Below, piece after piece: positions 37,254 to 46,618 of a stretch of DNA of 64,000 bases (position 1 is its first letter; each line of letters starts with the position of its first letter). The position numbers and the translations under genes were made by a program. Source of the stretch: Gammaproteobacteria bacterium MOLA455 (lineage in GTDB: Bacteria > Pseudomonadota > Gammaproteobacteria > Pseudomonadales > Porticoccaceae); contig AZIN01000001.1 of NCBI GenBank assembly GCA_000511875.1, positions 1,723,857 through 1,787,856 on the forward strand. The letters run 5' to 3'. The notes below the pieces were generated by a model that was given only the letters and a program-made list of their open reading frames with translations, did no database searches and was not told the origin of the DNA.

Positions 37254-38320
37254 AATTTTGGCGTCGAATAAAAACCGGAGGGCAAAAACCCTTTCTGGAT
37301 ACGGCTGAGAAAATAGCCGATGGCTTTGTCGAAAGGCACAGGCCGGCTTATTTGCGTTACGGGCTCACCATGTTCCTGATTATCGGATTGTTTCTGCTTG
37401 GCCTGGGTTGGTACTGGAGTTGCGAGCCCGATCTGTTTGATGTTCGTGCAGAGACCAAGAAAGAACTGGCGGGCAAGCCTCTGGTGGTTGGTGCCACCAC
37501 TACGGCGACTTTGATCCACACCATTGAAGTCTTGTTGAATAAGCCCGGTGGCTATCTTAGCAATGACATGATGCCACCCGGCATTTGGCTGGACAACATT
37601 CCCAGTTGGGAGTTTGGTGTGTTGGTGCAGATTCGCGACCTCAGCAAAGCTAATCGAGAAGCATTTAGTCGTTCGCAATCCCAGTCGACCGAAGATCGCG
37701 ATCTGGCCATAGCCGAGCCGCGACTGCATATTGATCACAGTCGGTGGGCTGTGCCCTGGCCTGAATCTGAATATGCCGAGGGACAGCAATATTTTCGTCG
37801 CTACCTCGCGCGACTCGCTGACACGCAGGCCCCTGATGCGCAGTTTTATGCCCGAGCGGACAACCTGCGCTACTGGCTGAGTACGGTTGAAACTCGACTT
37901 GGCAGTCTGTCTCAGAGACTCTCTGCAAGTGTTGGTCAGCGGCGTATTAATACTGACCTCTCCGGCGATGCTGCGGGCCGTCAGTCAACCCAGAGCGCCC
38001 AGGAAATTGAGGTGAAAACCAGCTGGTTAGAGATTGATAATGTTTTTTATGAAGCTCGTGGCACCACCTGGGCACTGCTGCACTTTTTAAAAGCCGTGGA
38101 AGTAGATTTTGCCGATGTGCTAAATCGTAAAAATGCGATTGCAAGCTTGCAGCAGATTATCCGTGAACTAGAAATGAGCCAGCAGCCAGTTAATGCACCA
38201 GTAATAGTTAACGGTGAAGGTTTTGGTCTATTAGCCAATCATTCACTAGTGATGGCCTCTTATATTAGCCGTGCCAATGCGGCGATTATTGATCTTCGGG
38301 AGTTGCTCTCTCAGGGATAA
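37250..38320 (+). CDS. DUF2333 family membrane protein
   Basis: A 356-residue protein of unknown function. It has a short basic cytoplasmic start and one transmembrane helix near 42-58 (FLIIGLFLLGLGWYW). The large remainder is probably periplasmic, with the DUF2333 hallmarks LLNKPGGYLSNDMMPPGIWLDN, PSWEFGVLVQIRD and TTWALLHFLKAVEVDF. It overlaps the PCu(A)C gene by 4 nt, so translation is coupled. Whether it takes part in copper handling is not shown by its sequence. Confidence 0.85.
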   Translation: MKFWRRIKTGGQKPFLDTAEKIADGFVERHRPAYLRYGLTMFLIIGLFLLGLGWYWSCEPDLFDVRAETKKELAGKPLVVGATTTATLIHTIEVLLNKPGGYLSNDMMPPGIWLDNIPSWEFGVLVQIRDLSKANREAFSRSQSQSTEDRDLAIAEPRLHIDHSRWAVPWPESEYAEGQQYFRRYLARLADTQAPDAQFYARADNLRYWLSTVETRLGSLSQRLSASVGQRRINTDLSGDAAGRQSTQSAQEIEVKTSWLEIDNVFYEARGTTWALLHFLKAVEVDFADVLNRKNAIASLQQIIRELEMSQQPVNAPVIVNGEGFGLLANHSLVMASYISRANAAIIDLRELLSQG

Positions 38321-38334
38321 GATTAACCTGAACA

Positions 38335-38356
38335 AGAGGCTGTAGTATCAGCCTCT
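38335..38356. repeat. Perfect stem-loop ahead of the GGDEF/EAL gene
   Basis: AGAGGCTG (38335-38342) and CAGCCTCT (38349-38356) form a perfect 8-bp stem around TAGTAT, in the 71-bp gap between DUF2333 and the PAS-GGDEF-EAL gene. No T-run follows in either direction, so it may be a leader stem or a processing site. Confidence 0.6.
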
Positions 38357-38391
38357 AAAGAAAGAGTTGGAGAACGACAAAGGGTTAAAGG

Positions 38392-40905
38392 ATGAACGAT
38401 ATTTTCCACACAAAGGGAGTTGGTGAAGCAGGGTCCGAGTTAAGTCGGGCTCTAATTGCGGCGCGCCTGCAGGGAGGCGTGATGGTTGTAGACCGCAATC
38501 TCAGGGTGGTGATGATCGATCGCAAGGCCGCCGATTTCTGTCGGGTCTCTTCAGGTCAGTCTCAGGGCAAACGTTTCTACTCGCTATTTCCAGCGTTATT
38601 GGGCAGTGGCTTTTCTGGAGAGTTGCATCAAATTATTAGCGTCACCGGCAATAGTCGTTTTACTCGGCCAGCAGACAACAGTCTGCTAGACCAATTCACC
38701 GAGGCTTTTTCTCGAGACAGTTCTACGCTGTTGGAAGTCTCTATGAGTGTCTACGACGATGGTTCTAATAATTACTGTCTGATTCGCTTTAGCCTGCAGG
38801 CCGAAACCGAAAATGGCGCAAAAAATGATTTGGAAAATAGCCCAGAAACAAAAAACGTCGAGCTAGCGGATCAGCAGCTTGACACCTTCCTTGTCGACAA
38901 AAGCGCCGCCTACATAACCACTGATCAATTTGGTTTTATCTCTCAGATTAGCCCCGCTGCAGAGACATTGTTTGGCTACAGCCGTGAGCTTTTGCTCGGC
39001 AGTTCGGTGCGCACGCTATTCCCCGGCCTCGATGATATGCATGGGCTGGACCTTGTGGAAAACATTACTAGCCTTGCCACTCAGCATAATCAGGGTTATG
39101 TGCTGGCCGCCACATGTCATGGTGAAAGTCGTTATCTGGATGTAAAACTATTCCGCTCAGCCGGCAATCAAGAGCAGCTAATTATTCTCTGCCACGACTG
39201 CACCCAGGTTAGCCAGCAGGCCGAGGAGCTAATTAACCGCGGTGAGCTGTATGATCTTACTTCAAAACATATTGCCGACGCGGTTACCCTTGTCGATGCT
39301 GAGGGGTTTGTTTTAGAGATGAACCCGATTGCCGAGCAGCTATTGGGCTTTACATTAGACAAGTCCAAGCCAGTACAGATTCATGCGGCCATGCCGCTGT
39401 CTAACGAAGACACAGGCATTGCCGAAACCCCGGTTCAGGATGCGCTGAACAAGGCCCTCAATGTGGAGTCCAACCAATCGCTGTTATTAAAGGTGCGCGG
39501 TGCAGCGCCGGTAAGTGTTTCAGTGTCGGCATTTCCATTGCGCGATGCCATGGGTCGTATTGTTAAGTGCCTGGTGATCTTTAGGCCTCTCAGCGAAGCG
39601 CGCCGAGTTTCCAGTCGCCTGCAGTGGCAGTCGATGCATGATTCGCTAACCGGGTTGCCGAACCGCACATCGCTCTCTAAGCGTATTCAAAAAGCTATAG
39701 CGATTGCTCGACAGGAGGGTGCAATACATGCGCTGCTCTATATCGATCTGTATAACTTTTCAGTGATCAACGATACCAGCGGTCATACCGCCGGCGATGA
39801 ACTTCTCAAAGAATTTGCTCAGTTGCTGATTAGACTTGCTGGGCCCAGCGATATAGCCGCGCGGATTGGCAATGATGAATTTGCCCTGCTGATACATAGG
39901 GTCAATTACGATAAGGCCATGATACTGGCAGAGCGAATTCTTGCCGAACTGAAAGAGTTGCGGGTCCCCTGGGAGGGGGAGGTGCTAAAAATTGGCGCGA
40001 GTATTGGCGCCATTCTGATTGATGACACCGCACTTTCCGATATAGACCTGATGATCTCGGCGGGCTCTTCCTGTGCCACGGCGCGAGACAAAGGCCGCAA
40101 CAAAATCCATTTCCAGTCATTTAATGAAGAGGTTGCTCGACGGCGAAGTTTGGCCACCAGCATGCCTAAAATCGTCTCGGCTCTAGATGAAGACCGCTTT
40201 ACCTTATTTGCTCAGCCGATTGTGCCGCTAAACGGCTCTACCGCGACGGCCAAATGTTATGAGGTGCTGGTGCGGATGCGCGAAAGCGATGGCACTATTT
40301 TACCTCCCTCAGAGTTTATTCCCGGTGCTGAACATTTTTCACTGATCGACGACCTGGACAAATGGGTCTTCAGTCATTCGCTAAAATTTCTTCAACGTCT
40401 GCAAGCCAAAGGGTCGCCCTTGCCACTGCTCTCGGTAAATCTATCCGGCAGCACAGTGGGAGATGAGAATGCGATCGACTATATACTCAGTGGTTTTAGT
40501 GACACCGGAATTTCACCAAAGCATATTCAGTTTGAAATCACCGAGACCGCAGCGGTTAAACATCTTCAGGAAGCCAAACGCTTGATCTCCACATTGCGCT
40601 CGGTGGGGGTGTCTATTGCATTGGATGATTTTGGCAGTGGGCTGTCGTCATTTGCTTATTTAAAAGAGTTGCCCATCGACTGTTTGAAGATTGATTCGAG
40701 TTTTATCCACACTATGGAAAACAGTGATGTGGATTACTCAGTGGTCAGCACTATCAATCACCTCGGCCACATTATGGGTGTTACCACTGTGGCCGAGGGA
40801 GTGGAAAACGAAAACCAACTGCGCCTGTTAAAGAAAATAGGCGTCGATTATTTACAGGGCTTCCTGTTCCAACACCCTCAGCCCCTGGACCAATTCGGAC
40901 GCTGA
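38392..40905 (+). CDS. PAS-GGDEF-EAL c-di-GMP signalling protein
   Basis: An 837-residue cytoplasmic-looking protein with no clear membrane helix. At least two PAS-like sensor regions lie in the N-terminal half (around 165-280 and 285-400). The GGDEF domain follows (DSLTGLPNRTSL), with its motif changed to GNDEF (493-497), suggesting weak or no cyclase activity. The C-terminal EAL domain has EVL at 624-626, E718, D745-D746, K766, E802 and Q822, so the metal and catalytic residues of a c-di-GMP phosphodiesterase appear complete. AAAGG lies directly ahead of the ATG. FimX of Pseudomonas, which links c-di-GMP to type IV pili, also combines a degenerate GGDEF with EVL, but orthology is not established. 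Confidence 0.88.
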   Translation: MNDIFHTKGVGEAGSELSRALIAARLQGGVMVVDRNLRVVMIDRKAADFCRVSSGQSQGKRFYSLFPALLGSGFSGELHQIISVTGNSRFTRPADNSLLDQFTEAFSRDSSTLLEVSMSVYDDGSNNYCLIRFSLQAETENGAKNDLENSPETKNVELADQQLDTFLVDKSAAYITTDQFGFISQISPAAETLFGYSRELLLGSSVRTLFPGLDDMHGLDLVENITSLATQHNQGYVLAATCHGESRYLDVKLFRSAGNQEQLIILCHDCTQVSQQAEELINRGELYDLTSKHIADAVTLVDAEGFVLEMNPIAEQLLGFTLDKSKPVQIHAAMPLSNEDTGIAETPVQDALNKALNVESNQSLLLKVRGAAPVSVSVSAFPLRDAMGRIVKCLVIFRPLSEARRVSSRLQWQSMHDSLTGLPNRTSLSKRIQKAIAIARQEGAIHALLYIDLYNFSVINDTSGHTAGDELLKEFAQLLIRLAGPSDIAARIGNDEFALLIHRVNYDKAMILAERILAELKELRVPWEGEVLKIGASIGAILIDDTALSDIDLMISAGSSCATARDKGRNKIHFQSFNEEVARRRSLATSMPKIVSALDEDRFTLFAQPIVPLNGSTATAKCYEVLVRMRESDGTILPPSEFIPGAEHFSLIDDLDKWVFSHSLKFLQRLQAKGSPLPLLSVNLSGSTVGDENAIDYILSGFSDTGISPKHIQFEITETAAVKHLQEAKRLISTLRSVGVSIALDDFGSGLSSFAYLKELPIDCLKIDSSFIHTMENSDVDYSVVSTINHLGHIMGVTTVAEGVENENQLRLLKKIGVDYLQGFLFQHPQPLDQFGR

Positions 40906-40924
40906 ATTGGCCGGCCGCCAGCGC

Positions 40925-41920
40925 TTACTTTAAGCCTTCTTTGAGACCATGGTACTCAGCGCTGTGTAAGCGTGGTCCATACTGACCGACCACTGCGCTG
41001 GCGGCGCGATTGGCAAATACTGCAGCAGATAAATTCGAGTAACCCTGAGTAATACCATAGATATAGGCACCGGCAAACATATCCCCTGCGCCGTTAGTGT
41101 CGACGGCAGTAATCGGTTGGGCCGCCGCACGCAGATAATCCATACCATCAAATACTACTGAACCTTGGCTGCCAAGAGTCACTGCGAACTGTGCTGCGCT
41201 GTTTTGCAGCTGCTCTAGAGCCTTATCTAAATTGTCAGTTTGGCACCAGCTTAGAGCTTCCTGTTCGTTGCAAAACAGCAGGTCAACGCCATCGCCGACA
41301 ATACTCTTTAGGCCGTCACGAAAATATTCAACAATTCCTGGGTCGGACAAGCTCAATGCGATTTTGGTTCCCGCTTGGCGAGCAATTTTACATGCCTCAA
41401 GAACGGCTTTTAAGGAGCTCTCTCCGGTAACCAAGTAGCCTTCTATATAGAGATATTCTGAATTCTCTATAGCTTCTGGGTCGACATCTGCAGAGGCCAG
41501 CTCTGAACTGATGCCGAGAAAGGTATTCATGGTTCGATCGGCATCATCAGTGATCATTACCAGGCACTTTCCGGTAATCCCCTGAGCCATCTGAGCGTGA
41601 GCATTATGGTCGACGCCGTTAGCGATTAGGTCCTGCATATAAAACTGGCCGTTTTCGTCGTCAGCCACCTTGCAAGACAAATACCCCTTGCCACCAAACT
41701 GACTGAGTGAAATTACGGTGTTGGCCGCAGAGCCACCGCAGGCGCGCTTGGACATCACCAGATGATCACTGAGATTGTCCTGCAAAAAATGCTGGCGCTC
41801 TTCATCTACTAGAGTCATCAAGCCTTTTTCAATGCCAAGATCACTGAGGTTTTTTTCACTGACTTCAATTTCTGTATCAACCAGGGCGTTGCCCAGACCA
41901 CAGACGTGATATTTCTTCAT
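40925..41920 (-). CDS. PfkB-family kinase (adenosine kinase-like)
   Basis: A 331-residue ribokinase/PfkB-fold kinase. The N-terminus (YHVCGLGNALVDTEIEV), the glycine-rich signature (ACGGSAANTVISLSQFGG) and the C-terminal active site (AVDTNGAGDMFAGAYIYG, catalytic aspartate) are clear. Its pattern resembles the bacterial adenosine kinase-like/sugar kinase group more than fructokinases; the substrate is not determined by sequence. It lies 18 nt downstream of rpiA on the same strand, so the two are likely co-transcribed. Confidence 0.85.
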   Translation of the reverse strand: MKKYHVCGLGNALVDTEIEVSEKNLSDLGIEKGLMTLVDEERQHFLQDNLSDHLVMSKRACGGSAANTVISLSQFGGKGYLSCKVADDENGQFYMQDLIANGVDHNAHAQMAQGITGKCLVMITDDADRTMNTFLGISSELASADVDPEAIENSEYLYIEGYLVTGESSLKAVLEACKIARQAGTKIALSLSDPGIVEYFRDGLKSIVGDGVDLLFCNEQEALSWCQTDNLDKALEQLQNSAAQFAVTLGSQGSVVFDGMDYLRAAAQPITAVDTNGAGDMFAGAYIYGITQGYSNLSAAVFANRAASAVVGQYGPRLHSAEYHGLKEGLK

Positions 41921-41938
41921 GGTTTTAGTCGCCGCTGT

Positions 41939-42619
41939 TTATGCTTTGGGATAGTGCGTTACTACGCCCTGCTGAGTTGCCAAAAATAATACATCAGCCG
42001 CTTTTAGAGCAAAGAACCCATTAGTAACAACACCGGTAATTTGATTGATCTTCTCTTCCAATGCCTGAGCGGAGCCAACTGGATAGAGGTGGTGAACATC
42101 GAGAATTTGATTGCCGTTGTCGGTGATAACATTTTCACGCCACACTGGATCGCCGCCTAATTTAACTAGCTCTCGTGCAACATAGCTGCGCGCCATTGGG
42201 ATCACTTCTACTGGTAGGGGGAAGCGGCCCAGATGATCGACCCACTTGCTTTCGTCGGCAATGCAGACAAATTCATTAGCTACGGCTGTGACAATTTTCT
42301 CTCTAGTGAGCGCTGCACCGCCGCCTTTAATGAGTTCAAGGTGAGGGTTGGCTTCGTCTGCGCCATCTATATAGATAGTGATTTCTGCAGCGGCATTGAG
42401 TTCAAGAACCTCGATGCCATGGCCGCGCAAGCGCTCTGCTGACGCTTCAGAGCTCGCCACTGCAGCTTGAAAGCTATTTTTATGCTCGGCGAGTAAGTCG
42501 ATAAAACAGTTGGCAGTTGAACCTGTGCCAATGCCAACAATACTCTCTGGGTTGATCTTACTTAATGTGTACTCGACTGCAGCGGCCGCTACCGCGAGTT
42601 TTAATTGATTCTGATCCAC
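41939..42619 (-). CDS. rpiA: Ribose-5-phosphate isomerase A
   Basis: A 226-residue isomerase between ribose 5-phosphate and ribulose 5-phosphate. Motifs are [69 protein letters not shown] and [14 protein letters not shown] set the start at GTG 42619, with GAGG (plus-strand CCTC 42626-42629) 6 nt ahead; the longer frame to 42676 adds unmatched residues. It is divergent from ilvA, an arrangement also known from other gammaproteobacteria. Confidence 0.95.
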   Translation of the reverse strand: MDQNQLKLAVAAAAVEYTLSKINPESIVGIGTGSTANCFIDLLAEHKNSFQAAVASSEASAERLRGHGIEVLELNAAAEITIYIDGADEANPHLELIKGGGAALTREKIVTAVANEFVCIADESKWVDHLGRFPLPVEVIPMARSYVARELVKLGGDPVWRENVITDNGNQILDVHHLYPVGSAQALEEKINQITGVVTNGFFALKAADVLFLATQQGVVTHYPKA

Positions 42620-42761
42620 CTGTGACCTCACCGATTGTGTGTTTTGTAAGGCGCAATTATACGGTGATACGCGCAATAAAACAGATTGATTGCTTTCAGG
42701 CTGGCGTAAAGTTGTTTATCAACTTACCATTGAATCTTCTGACTCAGATTATGGAATCTTC

Positions 42762-44276
42762 ATGCCCCACAAGTACGTGAAAAAAATTCTCGATGCGCGT
42801 ATATACGACCTGGTAATCGAAACGCCAATCGATCCAGCACCACTGCTTTCACGGCGACTGAATAACAATGTGCTGTTAAAGCGCGAAGACTTACAGCCGG
42901 TGTTTTCATTCAAGTTGCGCGGGGCTTATAACAAGCTCCGTCAGCTCACCGACGAGCAGCGCGCTACTGGTGTGATTGCCGCCTCGGCGGGAAACCACGC
43001 TCAGGGTCTTGCTCTGGCGTCAAAGAAGATGGGGGTTAAGGCAACCATCGTGATGCCCAAGACAACGCCACAAATTAAGGTGGATGCAGTTCGCGCTCGC
43101 GGCGCCAAAGTCGTTTTGATTGGCGACAACTACGATGCGGCATCTGCTTACGCGCAAAAATTGGTTGAAGAAAAGGGCTTGGTTTATATCCACCCCTTCG
43201 ATGACCCTGATGTTATTGCTGGGCAAGGTACTATCGGCATGGAAATTTTGCGTCAGTTGCCCGGTGATCTTGATGTGATTTTTATTGCTGTTGGTGGTGG
43301 CGGTCTCTGTGCCGGTGTTGCCGCCTATGTTAAATATGTGCGCCCCGATGTAAAAATTATTGCTGTCGAAGCCAATGACAGTGCCTGTCTTGATGCAGCA
43401 TTAAAATCTGGTCGGCGAGTGCGCTTAAAAGACGTGGGGATTTTTGCCGACGGCACTGCTGTCGCGCAAATTGGTAAAGAGACTTTCCGGATACTGAAAG
43501 ACCTTGTGGACGAAGTGATAACGGTAAGCACCGATGAAATCTGTGCGGCGATTAAAGATGTCTACAGTGATACGCGAGCTATCTGTGAGCCCTCAGGCGC
43601 TATGGGTTTGGCCGGTCTAAAAAAATATGTCGAGCGGGATGGGGTGAAGGATAAGACCTTGCTGTCGATTCAATGTGGTGCCAATATCGATTTCGATCGC
43701 CTGCGCTATATTTCTGAACGCACCGAGATCGGTGAAAAACGCGAAGCGGTGTTGGCCGTAACCATCGATGAAAAGCCAGGCAGTTTTAAGTTGTTTTGCA
43801 AGGCCATGCACAGGCGCAATATTTCTGAGTTTAATTATCGTTTTAGCGATGCCAATAAGGCGCATATCTTTGTCGGCGCCCAGGTCGTCGATGATCAAGA
43901 TCGCTATCAATTAGTGGTTGAATTGCGTGAGCAGGGCTATACGGTTACCGATATGACCGATAACGAAGTGGCCAAATCGCATATTCGCCATATGGTTGGC
44001 GGGCGTTCGCCTCAGGTGGGGGAAGAGCAGGTGTTTCGTTTTGAGTTTCCCGAACGACCCGGTGCGCTGTTGAACTTTCTTACTCAGCTGGGAGGCGAGT
44101 TTAATATTTCGATGTTCCATTACCGCAACCATGGTTCGGCTTTTGGTCGTGTGCTGGTGGGTATTCAGGCGCCGAAGAAAGCCCTTAAGAAGTTGTCTGG
44201 TTTTCTCGATAACCTGGGTTATCACTATGTTAACGAAACTGAAAACGAAGCCTATCAGTTCTTTCTTGGATCTTAG
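42762..44276 (+). CDS. ilvA: Threonine dehydratase, biosynthetic
   Basis: A 504-residue PLP enzyme that deaminates threonine to 2-oxobutanoate, the first step to isoleucine. The PLP lysine is in QPVFSFKLRGAYNKL. Further motifs are ASAGNHAQGLALA, VAVGGGGLCAGVAAY and CEPSGAMGLAGLKKY. Two C-terminal ACT-like regulatory modules (about 325-410 and 420-500) mediate isoleucine feedback and valine activation. I use the ATG at 42762, which matches the family start; the frame to 42690 is unmatched. Confidence 0.96.
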   Translation: MPHKYVKKILDARIYDLVIETPIDPAPLLSRRLNNNVLLKREDLQPVFSFKLRGAYNKLRQLTDEQRATGVIAASAGNHAQGLALASKKMGVKATIVMPKTTPQIKVDAVRARGAKVVLIGDNYDAASAYAQKLVEEKGLVYIHPFDDPDVIAGQGTIGMEILRQLPGDLDVIFIAVGGGGLCAGVAAYVKYVRPDVKIIAVEANDSACLDAALKSGRRVRLKDVGIFADGTAVAQIGKETFRILKDLVDEVITVSTDEICAAIKDVYSDTRAICEPSGAMGLAGLKKYVERDGVKDKTLLSIQCGANIDFDRLRYISERTEIGEKREAVLAVTIDEKPGSFKLFCKAMHRRNISEFNYRFSDANKAHIFVGAQVVDDQDRYQLVVELREQGYTVTDMTDNEVAKSHIRHMVGGRSPQVGEEQVFRFEFPERPGALLNFLTQLGGEFNISMFHYRNHGSAFGRVLVGIQAPKKALKKLSGFLDNLGYHYVNETENEAYQFFLGS

Positions 44277-44339
44277 GTCTTAAGGGTATTAGCCTTTGGA
44301 AGCTTGAGCTTTTTAAAATTAAGTCTCCTAGATTTTCAC

Positions 44340-44361
44340 ATTCGGCCCCTAGAGGCCGAAT
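44340..44361. terminator. Stem-loop between convergent ilvA and pyk
   Basis: ATTCGGCC (44340-44347) and GGCCGAAT (44354-44361) form a perfect 8-bp stem around CCTAGA, just 3' of both convergent genes. No long T-run flanks it, so it may terminate with help or protect both transcripts. Confidence 0.5.
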
Positions 44362-44371
44362 ACTGACTCAA

Positions 44372-45781
44372 TTAAAGCAGGTCGGCAATCTGGCGTATCT
44401 GAATCGCTTCAATACCGTCGCCTGCGAGTGTATCTGAAATCACTACCACTCGATCTTCCGGTGAGAACTCATCACGCTTGATCATAATTGCCGCAGCTGC
44501 CGCCAGAGTAGCGTCGGAGTCTTTACCAAAATCAATTTGATAACTGAGTACATTGCGGTTTAACACCAGCTGGCGTCTGGTGACACCACTATTGGTGAAG
44601 GCGCAAATAATCGGTTCCTGGGGGTGACAGTTGGTTACGCGATTGGCCATGCGACCACGTTTGGTGGGCACAATAATCGCCTTCGCTGAAATCGCTTCTG
44701 CAAGATTCACCGCTGCCTTAGCGATTTGCTGTTTGTCCCCTTCGATAGCCAGATTGTCAGTAAATCTAAGCCCGCGGCTGCTTTCTGTAGAGCGGGCAAT
44801 ACGGTCGAGAATCTCGACACACTTAACCGGGTACTTGCCTACGGTGGTTTCGCCGGAGAGCATAATTGCATCCGCTTCTTCGTATACCGCATTGGCGACA
44901 TCGGTCACCTCGGCACGAGTGGGGTTGGGATTTTCAATCATCGACTCGAGCATGTGGGTCGCGACTATGGCGCGCTTACCCATCTCCGCACAGGTGCGCA
45001 GAATGCGACGTTGAATTCTCGGCAACACTTCGAGAGGCACCTCAACGCCGAGATCGCCACGAGCGACCATCACCCCGTCGGCGGCTTCGATAATTTCTAT
45101 CATGTTGGTCACAGCTTCCTGATCTTCCAGTTTGGCGATGATTTTAATTGTGTCGGCTTTGTCTCCGAGCAGTTCCCGCAATTCGCGAATATCCTCAGCC
45201 TGACGGACAAACGAGAGGGCGATAAAGTCCACATCTAAGGCCATGCCGAACTCAATGTCGCGGCGATCTTTTTCAGTGATAGCGGGCAGGTTGACACGAA
45301 TGCCAGGCAAGTTGACGTGACGTTTGCTTTTTAGCAGACCGCCATCAATGACCTTACACTGCATAACACGCTCTTCTTTGCTCAGCACTTCAAGATTAAT
45401 CAGGCCATTGTCGACAGTAATAATGTCGCCGATACCCACATCGGTAATCAGGTCTTCATAGTTAATATGAATTGAGGAGGATTCCACATCTTCAGCACCG
45501 CGAGCCACTATTGAGATGGTATCGCCTTCATTGAGGTGGAGATCATTGGCCATATCACCGGTGCGAATCTCAGGGCCCTGGGTGTCGAGTAGAACGGCGA
45601 TAGGGTGATTCAGCTTGAGGTTGAGTACACGTATCGCGTCAATCACTTTGCGGTGGGATTCATGGGTGCCGTGAGACATATTCAATCGCGCCACATTCAT
45701 GCCGGCATTGGCCAGACTTTCCAACATTTGCAGCGAGTCTGTCGCCGGCCCAATGGTACAAATTATTTTAGTCTTGCGCAT
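44372..45781 (-). CDS. pyk: Pyruvate kinase
   Basis: A 469-residue glycolytic enzyme making pyruvate and ATP. It begins RKTKIICTIGPATDS. Other motifs are MNVARLNMSHGTHESH, VLLDTQGPEIRTG, FIALSFVRQAEDI, IKIIAKLEDQEAV, GVMVARGDLGVEVP and ATHMLESMIENPNPTRAEVTDVANAVYEEADAIMLSGET. It overlaps the upstream fau gene by 19 nt, suggesting an operon. Which isozyme class it belongs to cannot be told. Confidence 0.97.
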   Translation of the reverse strand: MRKTKIICTIGPATDSLQMLESLANAGMNVARLNMSHGTHESHRKVIDAIRVLNLKLNHPIAVLLDTQGPEIRTGDMANDLHLNEGDTISIVARGAEDVESSSIHINYEDLITDVGIGDIITVDNGLINLEVLSKEERVMQCKVIDGGLLKSKRHVNLPGIRVNLPAITEKDRRDIEFGMALDVDFIALSFVRQAEDIRELRELLGDKADTIKIIAKLEDQEAVTNMIEIIEAADGVMVARGDLGVEVPLEVLPRIQRRILRTCAEMGKRAIVATHMLESMIENPNPTRAEVTDVANAVYEEADAIMLSGETTVGKYPVKCVEILDRIARSTESSRGLRFTDNLAIEGDKQQIAKAAVNLAEAISAKAIIVPTKRGRMANRVTNCHPQEPIICAFTNSGVTRRQLVLNRNVLSYQIDFGKDSDATLAAAAAIMIKRDEFSPEDRVVVISDTLAGDGIEAIQIRQIADLL

Positions 45782-46350
45782 ATTATCTCTTGGTCTGTGG
45801 CTATTTTATGTAAAGGGATATCCCAGCTCTCAGCTGTCAGTCCAGCCACCTCTTGCAGTTGGTGAGCTAGGCCGATCAGTTTTGAGCCGCTTGGTTTGCC
45901 AGGTCTTGGGGCCAGAGTACGATCGTAAAAACCACCGCCCATACCCAATCGATTTCCCCCTCGGTCAAAGGCCACAAGGGGCACAAGGATCAGATCGAGA
46001 CTCCATGGCGGGGTAATGGCTGTTGATTTGAACTGAGGTTCGAGTATGCCAAAGCGATTCTTGTGCAGAGTGTCGCCATATTGATATTCCGCAAAGTGCA
46101 GGCTATTGGCTTTTAAAGGATCAATCAGGGGTAAAAAGCAGGCTTTTTTGGCTCTAAAGGCGGCGTTGATAATAGGTGTTGGATCAATCTCACCATCATT
46201 GGCCAAATAGATTCCGATGCGCTTGGCGCGTTGGAAGAAATCTTGTCGACATACCAATTTAGCCAGTTGCTCAGAGGCTGTGCGTTGCTGACTTGGATTC
46301 AACGCTCGTCGTTTTTCTCGAATGCTCTTTCGTATTTCGCTAGGATTCAT
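45763..46350 (-). CDS. fau: 5-formyltetrahydrofolate cyclo-ligase
   Basis: A 195-residue enzyme converting 5-formyl-THF to 5,10-methenyl-THF with ATP. It shows the basic N-terminal helix (RKSIREKRRAL), the IGIYLANDGEIDPTPII region, and the loop VPLVAFDRGGNRLGMGGGFYDRTL, which is diagnostic. In gammaproteobacteria it lies directly downstream of 6S RNA and zapA (as ygfA in Escherichia coli), and this order is kept here. Confidence 0.94.
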   Translation of the reverse strand: MNPSEIRKSIREKRRALNPSQQRTASEQLAKLVCRQDFFQRAKRIGIYLANDGEIDPTPIINAAFRAKKACFLPLIDPLKANSLHFAEYQYGDTLHKNRFGILEPQFKSTAITPPWSLDLILVPLVAFDRGGNRLGMGGGFYDRTLAPRPGKPSGSKLIGLAHQLQEVAGLTAESWDIPLHKIATDQEIICARLK

Positions 46351-46370
46351 TGGCAGATGGCCATGGTTAA

Positions 46371-46545
46371 AGTAAATCCCAGAGTGCCGCTGTCAACGTG
46401 GCCTCGAACCGAAAAGTTCAAGGTGGCTGCCCTCGCAATATATCAGGCTTTCCGACGCACGGAAGTGCACAACAACATTGACGGAGAGAAACCGGGTAAT
46501 AATTATCGGCTCAGGGACTTCTTGACTGGCGCACACCCCAGGAGC
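46371..46545 (-). ncRNA. ssrS: 6S RNA
   Basis: The minus strand between zapA and fau carries the 6S RNA hallmarks: the 5' element GTCCCTGAGCCGATA (46518-46504), the 3' part CGGCACTCTGGGATTT, which pairs back as AAGTCCC/GGGATTT, GGAAAGCCTGAT in the central region, and the hairpin CCTTGAAC...GGTTCGAGG at 46423-46402. 6S RNA binds sigma-70 RNA polymerase and damps transcription in stationary phase. The promoter -10 TATACT (46555-46550), with an extended TG, places the start near 46545; the 3' end near 46371 is approximate. No real protein gene is in this gap. Confidence 0.93.
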
Positions 46546-46549
46546 ACAG

Positions 46550-46558
46550 AGTATAGCA
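46550..46558 (-). promoter_or_regulatory. Extended -10 element of the 6S RNA promoter
   Basis: TGCTATACT on the minus strand (46558-46550) is an extended -10 element about 5-7 nt ahead of the proposed 6S RNA start. A good -35 is not seen 17 nt upstream. Confidence 0.5.
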
Positions 46559-46618
46559 GAGCAACTTAAAAAAGAACGCGATAAAGTGTGTTTTAAACAG
46601 TGGTAATCTGCGCCGATT

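Noticed and set aside
46231..46569. 112-codon plus-strand frame over the fau-zapA gap
   Set aside because: It is antisense to fau and 6S RNA and has no family features.
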